A stretch of 64,000 nucleotides of DNA from CAZAQK01 sp964535825. GTDB lineage: Bacteria; Pseudomonadota; Alphaproteobacteria; Rickettsiales; SXRF01. Under the pieces are notes generated by a model that did no database searches, was not told the origin of the DNA, and worked only from the letters and a program-made list of their open reading frames with translations. The translations under genes were made by a program, and so were the position numbers. Position 1 is the stretch's first letter, and each line of letters starts with the position of its first letter. The stretch covers positions 186,001-250,000 of the forward strand of contig CAZHUC010000002.1 in NCBI GenBank assembly GCA_964535825.1, read 5' to 3'. Positions 17,584 through 26,033 of this stretch are shown here, in pieces.

Positions 17584-18432
17584 TTATAATTGATTTCTAA
17601 GCCATGTCATTTGCCGTTTGGCATAGTTTCGGGTGGCTTGCTGTGCCTGCTTGACCGATTGGTCAAGTGATTGCTCGCCCCGCATATAAGATAGTATTTC
17701 CGGCACACCGATGATCTTAGCCAGCGGGCAATCCTCTGTGAGCACTGGCATAATGGCCTTCACTTCTTCCACTGCTCCTTTATCTATCATGGCAAGAAAG
17801 CGCTCATCGCAGCGGCGGTATATTTCCTCCCTTGGCAGTTCCACCTTGGTAATCTGAAACTCAGCCTCCGGATATGGCCGCACATTGCCGCGCGCCTGCC
17901 ACCAGCTTAGAGTCTTGCCTGTGCCAAGCCACACCTCGTAAGCGCGCAAAAGCCGCTGGCGATCATAGACCGTAAGGCGTGTGAAGAATTCAGGGTCAAC
18001 GGCACGCAGCCGCTCCGAAAAAGCATCCTTCCCCATCGCATCATAATCATTCTCCGCCTGTGCGCGCACGGTTTCATCAATATCCGGTATCTCCGCCATA
18101 CCTTCCATCAGTGCTTTCAGGTAAAGCCCTGTGCCCCCGACCACGATGGGGACGAATCCTTCTGAATGTGCCCAGTCGATCTCCATTTTGGCAAAGCGCA
18201 GCCATTTACCGGCCGATGCCTGCTCATCTGCACCCAATATGCCATAGAGCCGGTGCGGCACGCGCACTTCATCCTCAGCGGTTGGCCGGGCAGTAAGGAT
18301 AGGCAGATCACGATAGAGCTGCTGGGAATCGGCATTGATGATGACACCGCGGGTAGTTTCCGCTACAGACAGTGCATGGGCTGATTTGCCACTGGCGGTT
18401 GCCCCGGCGATGATGAGGATCTTTTGTGTCAT
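17584..18432 (-). CDS. miaA: tRNA dimethylallyltransferase MiaA
   Basis: 282 residues from the ATG at 18432; the frame extends further upstream to 18540 but that part lies in serB coding sequence. Adds dimethylallyl to A37 of tRNAs reading UNN codons. P-loop ILIIAGATASGKSAHA, the DSQQLYRDLPILTARPT block that sets the substrate pocket, VVGGTGLYLKALM and the C-terminal QATRNYAKRQMTWLR are all diagnostic. The start codon overlaps the divergent serB start codon by two bases within one CATG, so the promoter and ribosome site of each gene lie inside the other gene. Confidence 0.95.
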   Translation of the reverse strand: MTQKILIIAGATASGKSAHALSVAETTRGVIINADSQQLYRDLPILTARPTAEDEVRVPHRLYGILGADEQASAGKWLRFAKMEIDWAHSEGFVPIVVGGTGLYLKALMEGMAEIPDIDETVRAQAENDYDAMGKDAFSERLRAVDPEFFTRLTVYDRQRLLRAYEVWLGTGKTLSWWQARGNVRPYPEAEFQITKVELPREEIYRRCDERFLAMIDKGAVEEVKAIMPVLTEDCPLAKIIGVPEILSYMRGEQSLDQSVKQAQQATRNYAKRQMTWLRNQL

Positions 18433-19315
18433 GGAATATGTTATTACCTGTATCTCAGGCAGTGACCAATACAAATTAGATAATGCCTTCGTGCAGCATA
18501 TGGCAGCATCGCTGAGCGCGCAAGGCCTTGGCGTTCGCAATACCGCGTGGCTTCAGGAAGGCAAGGTGCTGGATATATTTGTAGATAGCGAACCACAGGC
18601 ACAAAAGAGCCATGCAAAGCCACTTGCCGAACACCATACCGCCTTTACAGATTCGATCGACCTCATCATCCAGCCAAACCCCAAGCCGCGCTATAAGCTG
18701 CTGATATCAGACATGGATTCCACCATGATCACCTGCGAGTGTATCGATGAACTGGCTGATTTTGCGGGCAAAAAAAAGGAAGTGGCCCTCATCACCGAGC
18801 GCGCCATGAATGGCGAGCTGGATTTTGTCGAGGCCTTAACTGAGAGAGTCTCACTGCTTGCAGGCTTACCTGAATCTGTTCTCCAGCAATGTTTTGATGA
18901 CCGCGTTAAACCTATGGCTGGTGCGAGTGCACTGCTTGCAGCACACAAAGCCAATGGAGGATATAGCGTGCTGGTATCAGGTGGGTTTACTTTCTTTACT
19001 TCACGCGTGCGTGACATGCTGGGGTTCGATGAAGATCACTCCAACCAGCTGGAGATAGTAAGTGGAAAACTCACTGGCCGCGTCATTCCGCCTATCCTTG
19101 GCAAGGAAGCCAAGCTTTCCACATTGCATGCCACCTGCGCGAAAATAAGTATCACGCCGGAAGAGGTATTGGCCATCGGTGACGGTGCGAACGACCTGCC
19201 CATGCTGCTCACTGCTGGCTTAGGCGTTGCCTATCATGCAAAGCCCAGCGTGCAGGCACAGGCCAAGTGCCGCATCAATCACTGCGATCTGTCTGCATTG
19301 ACATGGGTGCTATGA
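18431..19315 (+). CDS. serB: phosphoserine phosphatase SerB
   Basis: 294 residues from the ATG at 18431 (MEYVITCISGSDQY), which matches the usual SerB start; earlier ATGs at 18335-18413 lie within miaA. Last step of serine synthesis. The N-terminal part (about 1-75) is the ACT-like domain, followed by the HAD core: ISDMDSTMITCECIDELADF with the nucleophile Asp, LVSGGFTFFTSRV with the catalytic Ser, and AIGDGANDLPML with the metal-binding Asp pair. Length is normal. It is divergent from miaA with overlapping start codons and convergent with degP. Confidence 0.95.
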   Translation: MEYVITCISGSDQYKLDNAFVQHMAASLSAQGLGVRNTAWLQEGKVLDIFVDSEPQAQKSHAKPLAEHHTAFTDSIDLIIQPNPKPRYKLLISDMDSTMITCECIDELADFAGKKKEVALITERAMNGELDFVEALTERVSLLAGLPESVLQQCFDDRVKPMAGASALLAAHKANGGYSVLVSGGFTFFTSRVRDMLGFDEDHSNQLEIVSGKLTGRVIPPILGKEAKLSTLHATCAKISITPEEVLAIGDGANDLPMLLTAGLGVAYHAKPSVQAQAKCRINHCDLSALTWVL

Positions 19316-19355
19316 ACAGTGAGTGATAAAAGATTACTTCCACCACATCACCATA

Positions 19356-20825
19356 TTATTTCTTTTCCTCGGTCGGTAACGTCATCATCGCTACTTCTTT
19401 CGCACGCGCGATGGTGATGAGTACGAATTTACGGCCCAGCTTGCGTGCCTCAGCAAGCTGCTTCTGCACCTCGGTGACCGATTTGACCTTGTTGTTATTC
19501 ACCGCAACGATCACATCTCCCGGCCGCACGCCGCGCTTGGCTGCTTCCGACCCGGATTCCAGCTCTGCAACCACCACACCATCGATATCCTTGCTAACAG
19601 CAAAATTCTGGCGCAGCGCAGGATTAAGAGGCATCAATTCCATGCCCAGCACAGTTTCGGCATTTGATGTTTTGGTCTTTTCCTTTTTATTCTTGTTTGA
19701 TACTGCTTGCGGTTCATCTTCTTCATCAAGTTTAGCGATGGACACATTTGTGGTGTGTGATTTTCCATCACGCCAATAGCTGACCGCTACGGAAGTGCCG
19801 ATCTTTGTCTCAGCAACCAGACGCGGCAGGAAACGCATTTCTTTTATTTCTTTGCCAGCAAAACTAAGCACAATATCGCCGCTCTTGAGTCCGGCCTTTT
19901 CTGCCGGGCTTCCTGCGCCTACATCCATGATCAACGCACCTTTGGCTGTACCTAATCCAACACTTTCAGCGATCTCATCGGTCACCTCCTGGATCTTCAC
20001 ACCCAGCCAGCCACGCACCACATGCCCTTGCGCCTTTAGCTGTGTGATGATGGGCTTTGCAAGTGCGGTAGGAATAGCAAACCCGATACCGACAGAACCA
20101 CCGGATGGCGAGAAGATCGCTGAGTTGATACCGATCACCTCACCTTTGGTGTTAAAAAGCGGGCCACCAGAGTTGCCACGGTTGATCGGTGCATCGGTCT
20201 GCAGGAAATCATCGAACGGACCGGCATTAATGGAACGCTGGCGCGCTGAAATGATACCTTGTGTCACTGACCCACCAAGACCGAATGGATTGCCGATCGC
20301 GATCACCCAGTCACCCACACGCATGGCATCAGAATCACCCATTGGCACGAATGGCAACGGCTTGCTGTCTTTTATTTTAAGCAGCGCCAGATCGGTCTTC
20401 GGATCGCGCCCGATGACATCCGCTGTGAATTTACGATCATCGCTCAAGGTCACCGTCACTTCATCCGCTTCTGCCACCACATGGTTATTGGTGATGACGT
20501 AACCTTCCGCATCGATGATGAATCCAGAACCAAGCGAGAAAACTTCGCGCTCCTGTGCCTGCGGCATACCACCGAAACGATCAAAGAACTGACGGAAGGG
20601 CTCGAATTCAGGACTATTTGGCAGTCCTTCGAACGGCATACCGAAATAGCCTTGCGCTGTTTTTACCTTCTGGCTGGTGGAAATATTCACTACCGCCGGA
20701 GAGAGTTTTTCTACAAGGTCTGCAAATCCTGCCTGCAGCTGATCCGGCTGTGCATTGGCAGGTGTGTATGCCAATGGAGAGAAAAGCAGTACAGAACAAC
20801 AAACAGCCAATAAGATACGTTTCAT
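19356..20825 (-). CDS. degP: periplasmic serine endoprotease, Do/DegP-HtrA family
   Basis: 489 residues from the ATG at 20825, preceded by GAGG seven bases away; an upstream start at 20870 adds an unlikely tail. Signal peptide MKRILLAVCCSVLLFS with cleavage near ANA-Q. The trypsin-like domain holds the triad: His in VITNNHVVAEAD, Asp in DPKTDLALLKI, Ser in DAPINRGNSGGPLFN. Two PDZ domains follow (about 275-365 and 395-480). Degrades or chaperones misfolded envelope proteins. It is the third gene of hflK-hflC-degP, a known alphaproteobacterial grouping of membrane quality-control genes, with a 71-base gap to hflC. Confidence 0.94.
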   Translation of the reverse strand: MKRILLAVCCSVLLFSPLAYTPANAQPDQLQAGFADLVEKLSPAVVNISTSQKVKTAQGYFGMPFEGLPNSPEFEPFRQFFDRFGGMPQAQEREVFSLGSGFIIDAEGYVITNNHVVAEADEVTVTLSDDRKFTADVIGRDPKTDLALLKIKDSKPLPFVPMGDSDAMRVGDWVIAIGNPFGLGGSVTQGIISARQRSINAGPFDDFLQTDAPINRGNSGGPLFNTKGEVIGINSAIFSPSGGSVGIGFAIPTALAKPIITQLKAQGHVVRGWLGVKIQEVTDEIAESVGLGTAKGALIMDVGAGSPAEKAGLKSGDIVLSFAGKEIKEMRFLPRLVAETKIGTSVAVSYWRDGKSHTTNVSIAKLDEEDEPQAVSNKNKKEKTKTSNAETVLGMELMPLNPALRQNFAVSKDIDGVVVAELESGSEAAKRGVRPGDVIVAVNNNKVKSVTEVQKQLAEARKLGRKFVLITIARAKEVAMMTLPTEEKK

Positions 20826-20896
20826 AAATATCCTCTGAGAAAACAACAGAAATAACCTAGTACGCCACAAAAAATCTTCAAGTAAGCCGCAGCCAA

Positions 20897-21808
20897 TTAC
20901 CTTCCTGCTGCCGGACTTGCCTTGTCGATATATTTCAGGAAGTCACTGCTAGGTGATAAGATAAGCGTGGTATCATCCTGACTGAGCGTCTTTTTATAGG
21001 CCTGCATGGTGCGGTAAAAATTGAAGAATTCCTCATCCTGACCAAATGATTTGGCAAAGATTTTAGTGGCTTCGCTGTCGCCTTCGCCTCGCAAAATTTC
21101 TGCCTTGCGGCGTGCATCTGCAAGCAAAATGGTGCGTTCCTTATCTGCCTGTGAACGGATCTTCTGAGCATCTTCCGCACCTTTCGCACGGAATTCTGCG
21201 GCTTCACGTTCGCGTTCGGTCTGCATACGCTTGTAAATACCTTCGGAGTTCGCAGGTGGCAGGTCCGCGCGTTTAATGCGCACATCCACTACCTCGATAC
21301 CAAACCCGCCCTTGGTTACATTATCAACACCTTCAACCGGAATGCCGCGCGCCTGCGCGTTCACCAGCTCCTTGATGGATAGCATGATCTCAGCGCGCTG
21401 CTCCGAAATCACTTTTGATAAGGGCAAGCCACCAATCACCTGACGCAGGCTGGATTCAAGGATCGCATTCAGCCGGCTGCGCATGGTGAATTCATCCGCC
21501 ACTGTTTGCTTGAAGCGCAGCGGATCGGTGATGCGATACCGCACGAAAGCATCCACAATAAGACGCTTCTGGTCGGCCGCGATGACCTCCTTGGATTCAG
21601 CATCAAAATCTATCAGGCGTTTGTCATAGAACTCGACATTCTGCACGAACGGCATTTTGAATTTAAGCCCGGGGCTCTGCTCCACGCGCACTGGCTTGCC
21701 AAACTGCAACACCAATGCCTGATTGGTCTGCGACACCACGAACAGCGAGCCATTGACAACGATCAGCCCAACCACCAAAGCACCAATGATACCTGCTGAG
21801 AACTTCAT
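20897..21808 (-). CDS. hflC: FtsH protease modulator HflC
   Basis: 303 residues. SPFH/band 7 protein anchored by one N-terminal membrane helix (about 5-25), with most of the chain in the periplasm, forming with HflK a large cage around the FtsH protease. Conserved blocks: SQTNQALVLQFGKPVR near the start, KQTVADEFTMRSRLNAILES, GIEVVDVRIKRADLPPANSE and the helical EREREAAEFRAKGAEDAQK. Its ATG overlaps the hflK stop by 4 bases, so the two partner subunits are translationally coupled. Confidence 0.95.
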   Translation of the reverse strand: MKFSAGIIGALVVGLIVVNGSLFVVSQTNQALVLQFGKPVRVEQSPGLKFKMPFVQNVEFYDKRLIDFDAESKEVIAADQKRLIVDAFVRYRITDPLRFKQTVADEFTMRSRLNAILESSLRQVIGGLPLSKVISEQRAEIMLSIKELVNAQARGIPVEGVDNVTKGGFGIEVVDVRIKRADLPPANSEGIYKRMQTEREREAAEFRAKGAEDAQKIRSQADKERTILLADARRKAEILRGEGDSEATKIFAKSFGQDEEFFNFYRTMQAYKKTLSQDDTTLILSPSSDFLKYIDKASPAAGR

Positions 21809-22917
21809 TGTTTGTCTCCTTCCGCGCTTTTCGCTTTTAGCTCAGGCAGCGGCAAATATGGCAACACACCTTGTGAATTCTTACCATCTACGATGACCTT
21901 GCTCATGCCCTGAAGAATGGATTCCATGGTCTCAAGATACATACGCTTCTTGGTCACATCCTTGGCTTGTTTGTATTCGTTATATACAGCAGAGAAACGT
22001 GAGGCTTCACCCTGTGCACGTGCGATCACCTCTTGCTTATACGCTTCTGCTTCCAGCACCATTTTCTGCGCCAGACCGCGAGCTTTCGGGAGAATATCAT
22101 TACGGTAAGATTCTGCCTGGTTGCGTGATGTCTCAAGATCGGCGCGCGCGGTCTGCACATCACGGAATGCATCAATAACCTGTGATGGTGGGTCTGCTTT
22201 CAGAAGGTTCACACGCACCACTTCGATACCTGCATTGTAGTTATCGAGCGTATCCTGCATCAGCTTCTTAGCGCTTTGCTCTACCTGAAGTTTACCTTCG
22301 GCAAGCACGGTTGCAATCTTTGCCGTGCCGATCACTTCTCGCATCGCGCTTTCCGCTACGGCACGAACGGTATCTTCCGGACCACGGATATTGAACAGGA
22401 AGTTCGGTGCATCGCTGATCTTCCACTGCACCTCGAAATTAATATCGATGATGTTCTCATCACCAGTGAGCATCAGGCTTTCTTCCGCGATCGATGCCTC
22501 GCTGGCTTTACGCACCATGCCCGATCTTACACCCACTTCCACGCGGTTGATCACTGTCACACGCGGGGTTGCCACGGATTCGATCGGATACGGCAGATGA
22601 TAATTCACGCCCGCACCAGTGGTACGCTGGTATGCGCCAAAACGCAGCACCACGCCCTGTTCATCAGCTTTCACAAAATAAATGCCCGAGGCCATCCAAA
22701 GCACAAGCAGAACGGCAAGAACCAAGGCAAAGCCTTTCTTACTGTCACCGCCACCGGGGAACATCTGATGCAGTTTTGCCTGGCTACGGCGTACCCATTC
22801 GTCGAAATCTGGCCCTTCAGGCGGCATATCATCGCCGGGAGGCCTACCGCTACCACCACCGGTAGGACGTCCCCATGGTCCACCACCATCAAATCCGCCC
22901 TTATCGCCCCATGCCAT
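21805..22917 (-). CDS. hflK: FtsH protease modulator HflK
   Basis: 370 residues. The N-terminal 60 residues are cytoplasmic and rich in Gly, Pro and Asp (DKGGFDGGGPWGRPTGGGSG), typical of HflK. One membrane helix (about 62-82) precedes the SPFH domain: VKADEQGVVLRFGAYQRTTG, GVNYHLPYPIESVATPRV and GDENIIDINFEVQWKI. A long helical part with ADPPSQVIDAFRDVQTARAD follows. Partner of HflC in the FtsH-HflKC complex; start of the hflK-hflC-degP unit and divergent from the mrp-like gene. Confidence 0.95.
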   Translation of the reverse strand: MAWGDKGGFDGGGPWGRPTGGGSGRPPGDDMPPEGPDFDEWVRRSQAKLHQMFPGGGDSKKGFALVLAVLLVLWMASGIYFVKADEQGVVLRFGAYQRTTGAGVNYHLPYPIESVATPRVTVINRVEVGVRSGMVRKASEASIAEESLMLTGDENIIDINFEVQWKISDAPNFLFNIRGPEDTVRAVAESAMREVIGTAKIATVLAEGKLQVEQSAKKLMQDTLDNYNAGIEVVRVNLLKADPPSQVIDAFRDVQTARADLETSRNQAESYRNDILPKARGLAQKMVLEAEAYKQEVIARAQGEASRFSAVYNEYKQAKDVTKKRMYLETMESILQGMSKVIVDGKNSQGVLPYLPLPELKAKSAEGDKQ

Positions 22918-22985
22918 GTAGATTCTCCCTTGTAAGTATCACTTGCGTAGCACTATATAGGGTTCAGTACAACGAATGCAAGCTT

Positions 22986-23759
22986 ATGTCCGCATCTAAT
23001 CAATCTGAAATGCCGCGCAAACCAGCCGTGTGGAATACCACTCCGCTGGAACATGTGCGCGCTGTGATCGCCGTTGCCTCAGGTAAAGGCGGTGTAGGGA
23101 AATCAACACTCACGGTGAACCTTGCGCATGCGCTTGCTGCGATGGGTAAGCGTGTAGGTATTCTCGATGCCGATATTTATGGCCCGTCCATTCCACGCAT
23201 GTTGAATGTCTCCGGCCGGCCAGAATTCGCCGATAACAAAATGATACCGCTGCAAAGCCATGGCATTTCCTGCATGTCGATCGGCTTCATCACGGGTGAC
23301 GAAGCTGCCGTACTGCGCGGCCCGATGATAAGCAAGACGCTCACGCAGTTACTGCGTCTGACGTGTTGGGGAACAGCAGAAAAGCCAATGGATATCTTGT
23401 TGGTGGACATGCCTCCCGGCACAGGTGATGTGCATTTAAGCATGGCACAACTTGTACCACTGACCGGTGCGATCATCACCACCACACCGCAGGAAGTAGC
23501 ACTTCTCGATGCGCGCAAGGCGGCTCACATGTTCACCAAAGTGAATGTGCCTATCCTTGGTATCGTGGAAAATATGAGCGGCGGAATGTTCGGTGCTGGT
23601 GGCGGTAAAAAACTCGCTGATGAATTCGCTGTGCCATTGCTCGGCACTGTCCCGCTGGACGCCGAAATATGCACCGCAGGTGATACCGGAGTTGTCTATA
23701 ATGGCACGTCTGCCAGCGTTTATAAAAGGATAGCTGCCCCGTTCAGTGCAATCGGTTGA
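22986..23759 (+). CDS. Mrp/NBP35-type P-loop ATPase, short form
   Basis: 257 residues from the ATG at 22986 (MSASNQSEMPRKP); the open frame reaches back into hflK and that part is not expected to be translated. Family members carry Fe-S clusters to target proteins. The deviant Walker A is clear: VIAVASGKGGVGKSTLTVNL, followed by DADIYGPSIPRMLN and the Walker B-like DILLVDMPPGTGDVHLS. Two things are missing. The N-terminal MIP18/DUF59 domain (about 90 residues) is absent. After IVENMSGG the segment that carries CPxC in E. coli Mrp is deleted, the chain going straight to MFGAGGGKKLADEF. Loss of the CxxC is common in alphaproteobacterial Mrp, but the deletion is larger than I expect. Confidence 0.85.
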   Translation: MSASNQSEMPRKPAVWNTTPLEHVRAVIAVASGKGGVGKSTLTVNLAHALAAMGKRVGILDADIYGPSIPRMLNVSGRPEFADNKMIPLQSHGISCMSIGFITGDEAAVLRGPMISKTLTQLLRLTCWGTAEKPMDILLVDMPPGTGDVHLSMAQLVPLTGAIITTTPQEVALLDARKAAHMFTKVNVPILGIVENMSGGMFGAGGGKKLADEFAVPLLGTVPLDAEICTAGDTGVVYNGTSASVYKRIAAPFSAIG

Positions 23760-23765
23760 TAAGCG

Positions 23766-24374
23766 CTACGCGTGACCACGCAGAACCACGAATCCATTTG
23801 GACGATCAATAGGATCAATTGCAAGCGTCACCTGACGTGGAGCTTTTTCCATACCATACTGGATCTGCATCGGAACATCGGCACGGCTTGGCTGACCTAC
23901 AAGGGATTCGATATACTGGCATTGTTCAGGCGGCGTACCATGTGTGGTAAGCAGTATGTCCAGTGTACGCTTGGGCTGATCAATAAAATCCGGGAACGCC
24001 GTCTGCGTGCTACGGTCAAGATACACGATATCACCATTCTTTGCAGCGATCATGGTGAACAGGTAATTTTTTGTAAGGGCAGAGGTGAAGAGCGCGTTGC
24101 TGAACTCTGTCGCAGTAAGCATAGACTGTAAGCGCTCGATACGCTTGGCAAGCACCAGCATGATCGTGCCTACGAGTACGCACACCAGCGATGCCATCAA
24201 CGCATCATTAAGTACCAGCACATAGATACCTACGAAGGTAATACCGATAAGGATACATATCTGATAGCCACGCTTGATAGAAGGATGTGGCTTACGAACA
24301 GTAAACCCTTCAGCCTTGCTGGCCCGGATGATCTCGGGATGGTCACTGGCGCGTATATCGTGTGGAATGGTCAT
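23766..24374 (-). CDS. hypothetical membrane protein, possible PAS-like sensor fragment
   Basis: 202 residues, not recognised. A basic N-terminal cytoplasmic part (about 1-35) is followed by two close hydrophobic helices (about 37-55 and 58-76) and a cytoplasmic domain. The segment FSNALFTSALTKNYLFTMIA then AKNGDIVYLDRSTQTAFPDF resembles the start of a PAS domain as found after the membrane part of sensor kinases, but there is no kinase, cyclase or DNA-binding domain. It could be a stand-alone sensor or a truncated one. It lies downstream of hppD on the same strand, behind a weak terminator, and is convergent with the mrp-like gene. Confidence 0.6.
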   Translation of the reverse strand: MTIPHDIRASDHPEIIRASKAEGFTVRKPHPSIKRGYQICILIGITFVGIYVLVLNDALMASLVCVLVGTIMLVLAKRIERLQSMLTATEFSNALFTSALTKNYLFTMIAAKNGDIVYLDRSTQTAFPDFIDQPKRTLDILLTTHGTPPEQCQYIESLVGQPSRADVPMQIQYGMEKAPRQVTLAIDPIDRPNGFVVLRGHA

Positions 24375-24386
24375 AGTCTCCCCCTG

Positions 24387-24416
24387 AATAATAAAATCCC
24401 TCTAAGTCTAGGGGGC
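24387..24416 (-). terminator. weak intrinsic terminator behind hppD
   Basis: On the minus strand CCCCCT-AGACTT-AGAGGG forms a six-base stem with one mismatch, followed by the T-rich ATTTTATTATT. It lies 29 bases past the hppD stop and just before the next gene on the same strand, so it may only reduce readthrough. Confidence 0.4.
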
Positions 24417-24444
24417 TTAAATTTATTTTTGGTTAACAAGGCAA

Positions 24445-25554
24445 CTAAGTTTTTAGAACCCCACGTTTTATCTGGTCTTCTTCGATAGATTCGAAGAGCG
24501 CCTTGAAGTTACCTTCACCGAACCCTTCATCCCCTTTACGCTGTATGATCTCGAAGAAGATAGGGCCGATCACCGTTGACGTGAATATCTGAAGCAGGAT
24601 GCCACCATCATTTGCGCCCGGCTTGGATTCAGGCGCACCATCCACAAGAATACCGCGAGGACGCAGCTCATCGAGACTTTCCTGATGATGCGGCACACGT
24701 TTTTGCAGGTTATCGTAATAGGTCTGCGGCGGCGCATCCATAAAGCGAATGCCATTCGATTTCAGGCCGTCGAAGGTTTTATAAATATTGCCGGTGGCCA
24801 GCGCGATATGCTGGATACCCTCGCCTTTATATTCGCGCAGGAACTCTTCGATCTGTGATTTATCATCCGATGATTCGTTTAGCGGGATACGGATCTTGCC
24901 GCACGGAGATGTCATTGCCTTAGAAACAAGACCGGTGAGCTTTCCTTCAATATCGAAATAGCGGATCTGGCGGAAATTGAACAGGCGCGTGTAAAAATCA
25001 GCCCACACATCCATCTGTCCGCGATGCACATTATGCGTCAGGTGGTCAATATAATCGAGACCACAGCCTTTGGGATGCTGGTCAACGCCCGGAAGCGGCA
25101 CAAAATCGATGTCGTAGATAGAGCCTTTATCGCCATATTTATCCACCAGATAAAGCAGGCTGCCGCCGATACCCTCAATGGCCGGGATATGAAGTTCGCC
25201 CTCACCTTTGGATACCTCAACGACCTTTGCGCCCAGTTCTTTGGCGCGTTTGATAGCATAGGCCGCATCTTTCACACGGAATGCCATGGCATTTGCAGAC
25301 GGGCCATGCACGTTCAAATGGCCGGAAGCTTGCGAATCATGTTCAGCATTCAGGATGAAATTCACGTCATTCTGACGCCACAGATGCACGTTCTTTGATT
25401 TGTGTTTGGCAATTTTGGTAAAGCCCAACTTGGTGAACAACTCTTCCAGCTGCTTCGGGTCTGATGAAGCATATTCTACGAATTCAAAACCATCCGTTCC
25501 CATCGGGTTGATGTTTGTTGCGGGTGGTTGCTGATTAGCGGCTGTTGCTGGCAT
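24445..25554 (-). CDS. hppD: 4-hydroxyphenylpyruvate dioxygenase
   Basis: 369 residues. Fe(II) enzyme converting 4-hydroxyphenylpyruvate to homogentisate in tyrosine breakdown. Two vicinal-oxygen-chelate domains are visible; the iron ligands are His in GLDYIDHLTHNV, His in GIQHIALATGNI and Glu in GPIFFEIIQRKGDEGFGEGN, the last also being the family signature. A strong AAGGAG ribosome site lies before the ATG. It is 3 bases downstream of a GNAT gene and divergent, across that gene, from phhA, so phenylalanine hydroxylase and HPPD are neighbours. Confidence 0.96.
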   Translation of the reverse strand: MPATAANQQPPATNINPMGTDGFEFVEYASSDPKQLEELFTKLGFTKIAKHKSKNVHLWRQNDVNFILNAEHDSQASGHLNVHGPSANAMAFRVKDAAYAIKRAKELGAKVVEVSKGEGELHIPAIEGIGGSLLYLVDKYGDKGSIYDIDFVPLPGVDQHPKGCGLDYIDHLTHNVHRGQMDVWADFYTRLFNFRQIRYFDIEGKLTGLVSKAMTSPCGKIRIPLNESSDDKSQIEEFLREYKGEGIQHIALATGNIYKTFDGLKSNGIRFMDAPPQTYYDNLQKRVPHHQESLDELRPRGILVDGAPESKPGANDGGILLQIFTSTVIGPIFFEIIQRKGDEGFGEGNFKALFESIEEDQIKRGVLKT

Positions 25555-25557
25555 ATC

Positions 25558-26004
25558 CTATATCTCCTTAGTAAACACAAAACCTCTAATAATATACTTT
25601 TCCCTAAAATAAAAGCGGTGTGATGCAGTATTATGCGTATAGCTGGCGGCCAGCAACATCTGGCACTTCTCGCGCTTTGCCACCGCTTCCACCTCATCCA
25701 GCAATAATTTGCCGATACCTGAGTTTCTTTGATGTTTATCAACCACCAGATTATCGATCTCTATGAACTTGCCACACCAGAAACGTGTCATGGTCCATAT
25801 GCCGCAGGCCGCCACCAGTTTCTTTCCCTGATAACCGCCGAAACAACGATACCCTCCAGCCAGCGCTTCTTTAAGAAAAACATTATATTGCTGACGGCTG
25901 AGCCCCGGATTGAGCTGTTCGATCAGCGGATAAAGAGCGGAAAATTCGGTAGTAGTAAGTAATTCTTTGATTTTTATTGGGGTAGTAGTATGTTTTTTTG
26001 GCAT
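25558..26004 (-). CDS. GNAT-family N-acetyltransferase
   Basis: 148 residues. One GNAT domain: the acetyl-CoA pyrophosphate loop is in IDNLVVDKHQRNSGIGKLLL (Q/R-x-x-G-x-G/A form, here QRNSGIGK), preceded by VAACGIWTM and followed by CQMLLAASYTHNTASHRFYF, the motif B helix. The substrate cannot be told. It starts 29 bases from the divergent phhA and ends 3 bases before hppD, so it is likely part of the aromatic amino acid cluster by transcription if not by chemistry. Confidence 0.8.
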   Translation of the reverse strand: MPKKHTTTPIKIKELLTTTEFSALYPLIEQLNPGLSRQQYNVFLKEALAGGYRCFGGYQGKKLVAACGIWTMTRFWCGKFIEIDNLVVDKHQRNSGIGKLLLDEVEAVAKREKCQMLLAASYTHNTASHRFYFREKYIIRGFVFTKEI

Positions 26005-26033
26005 AAATTTATTTTCTTACAGAGAGCAAAGAT

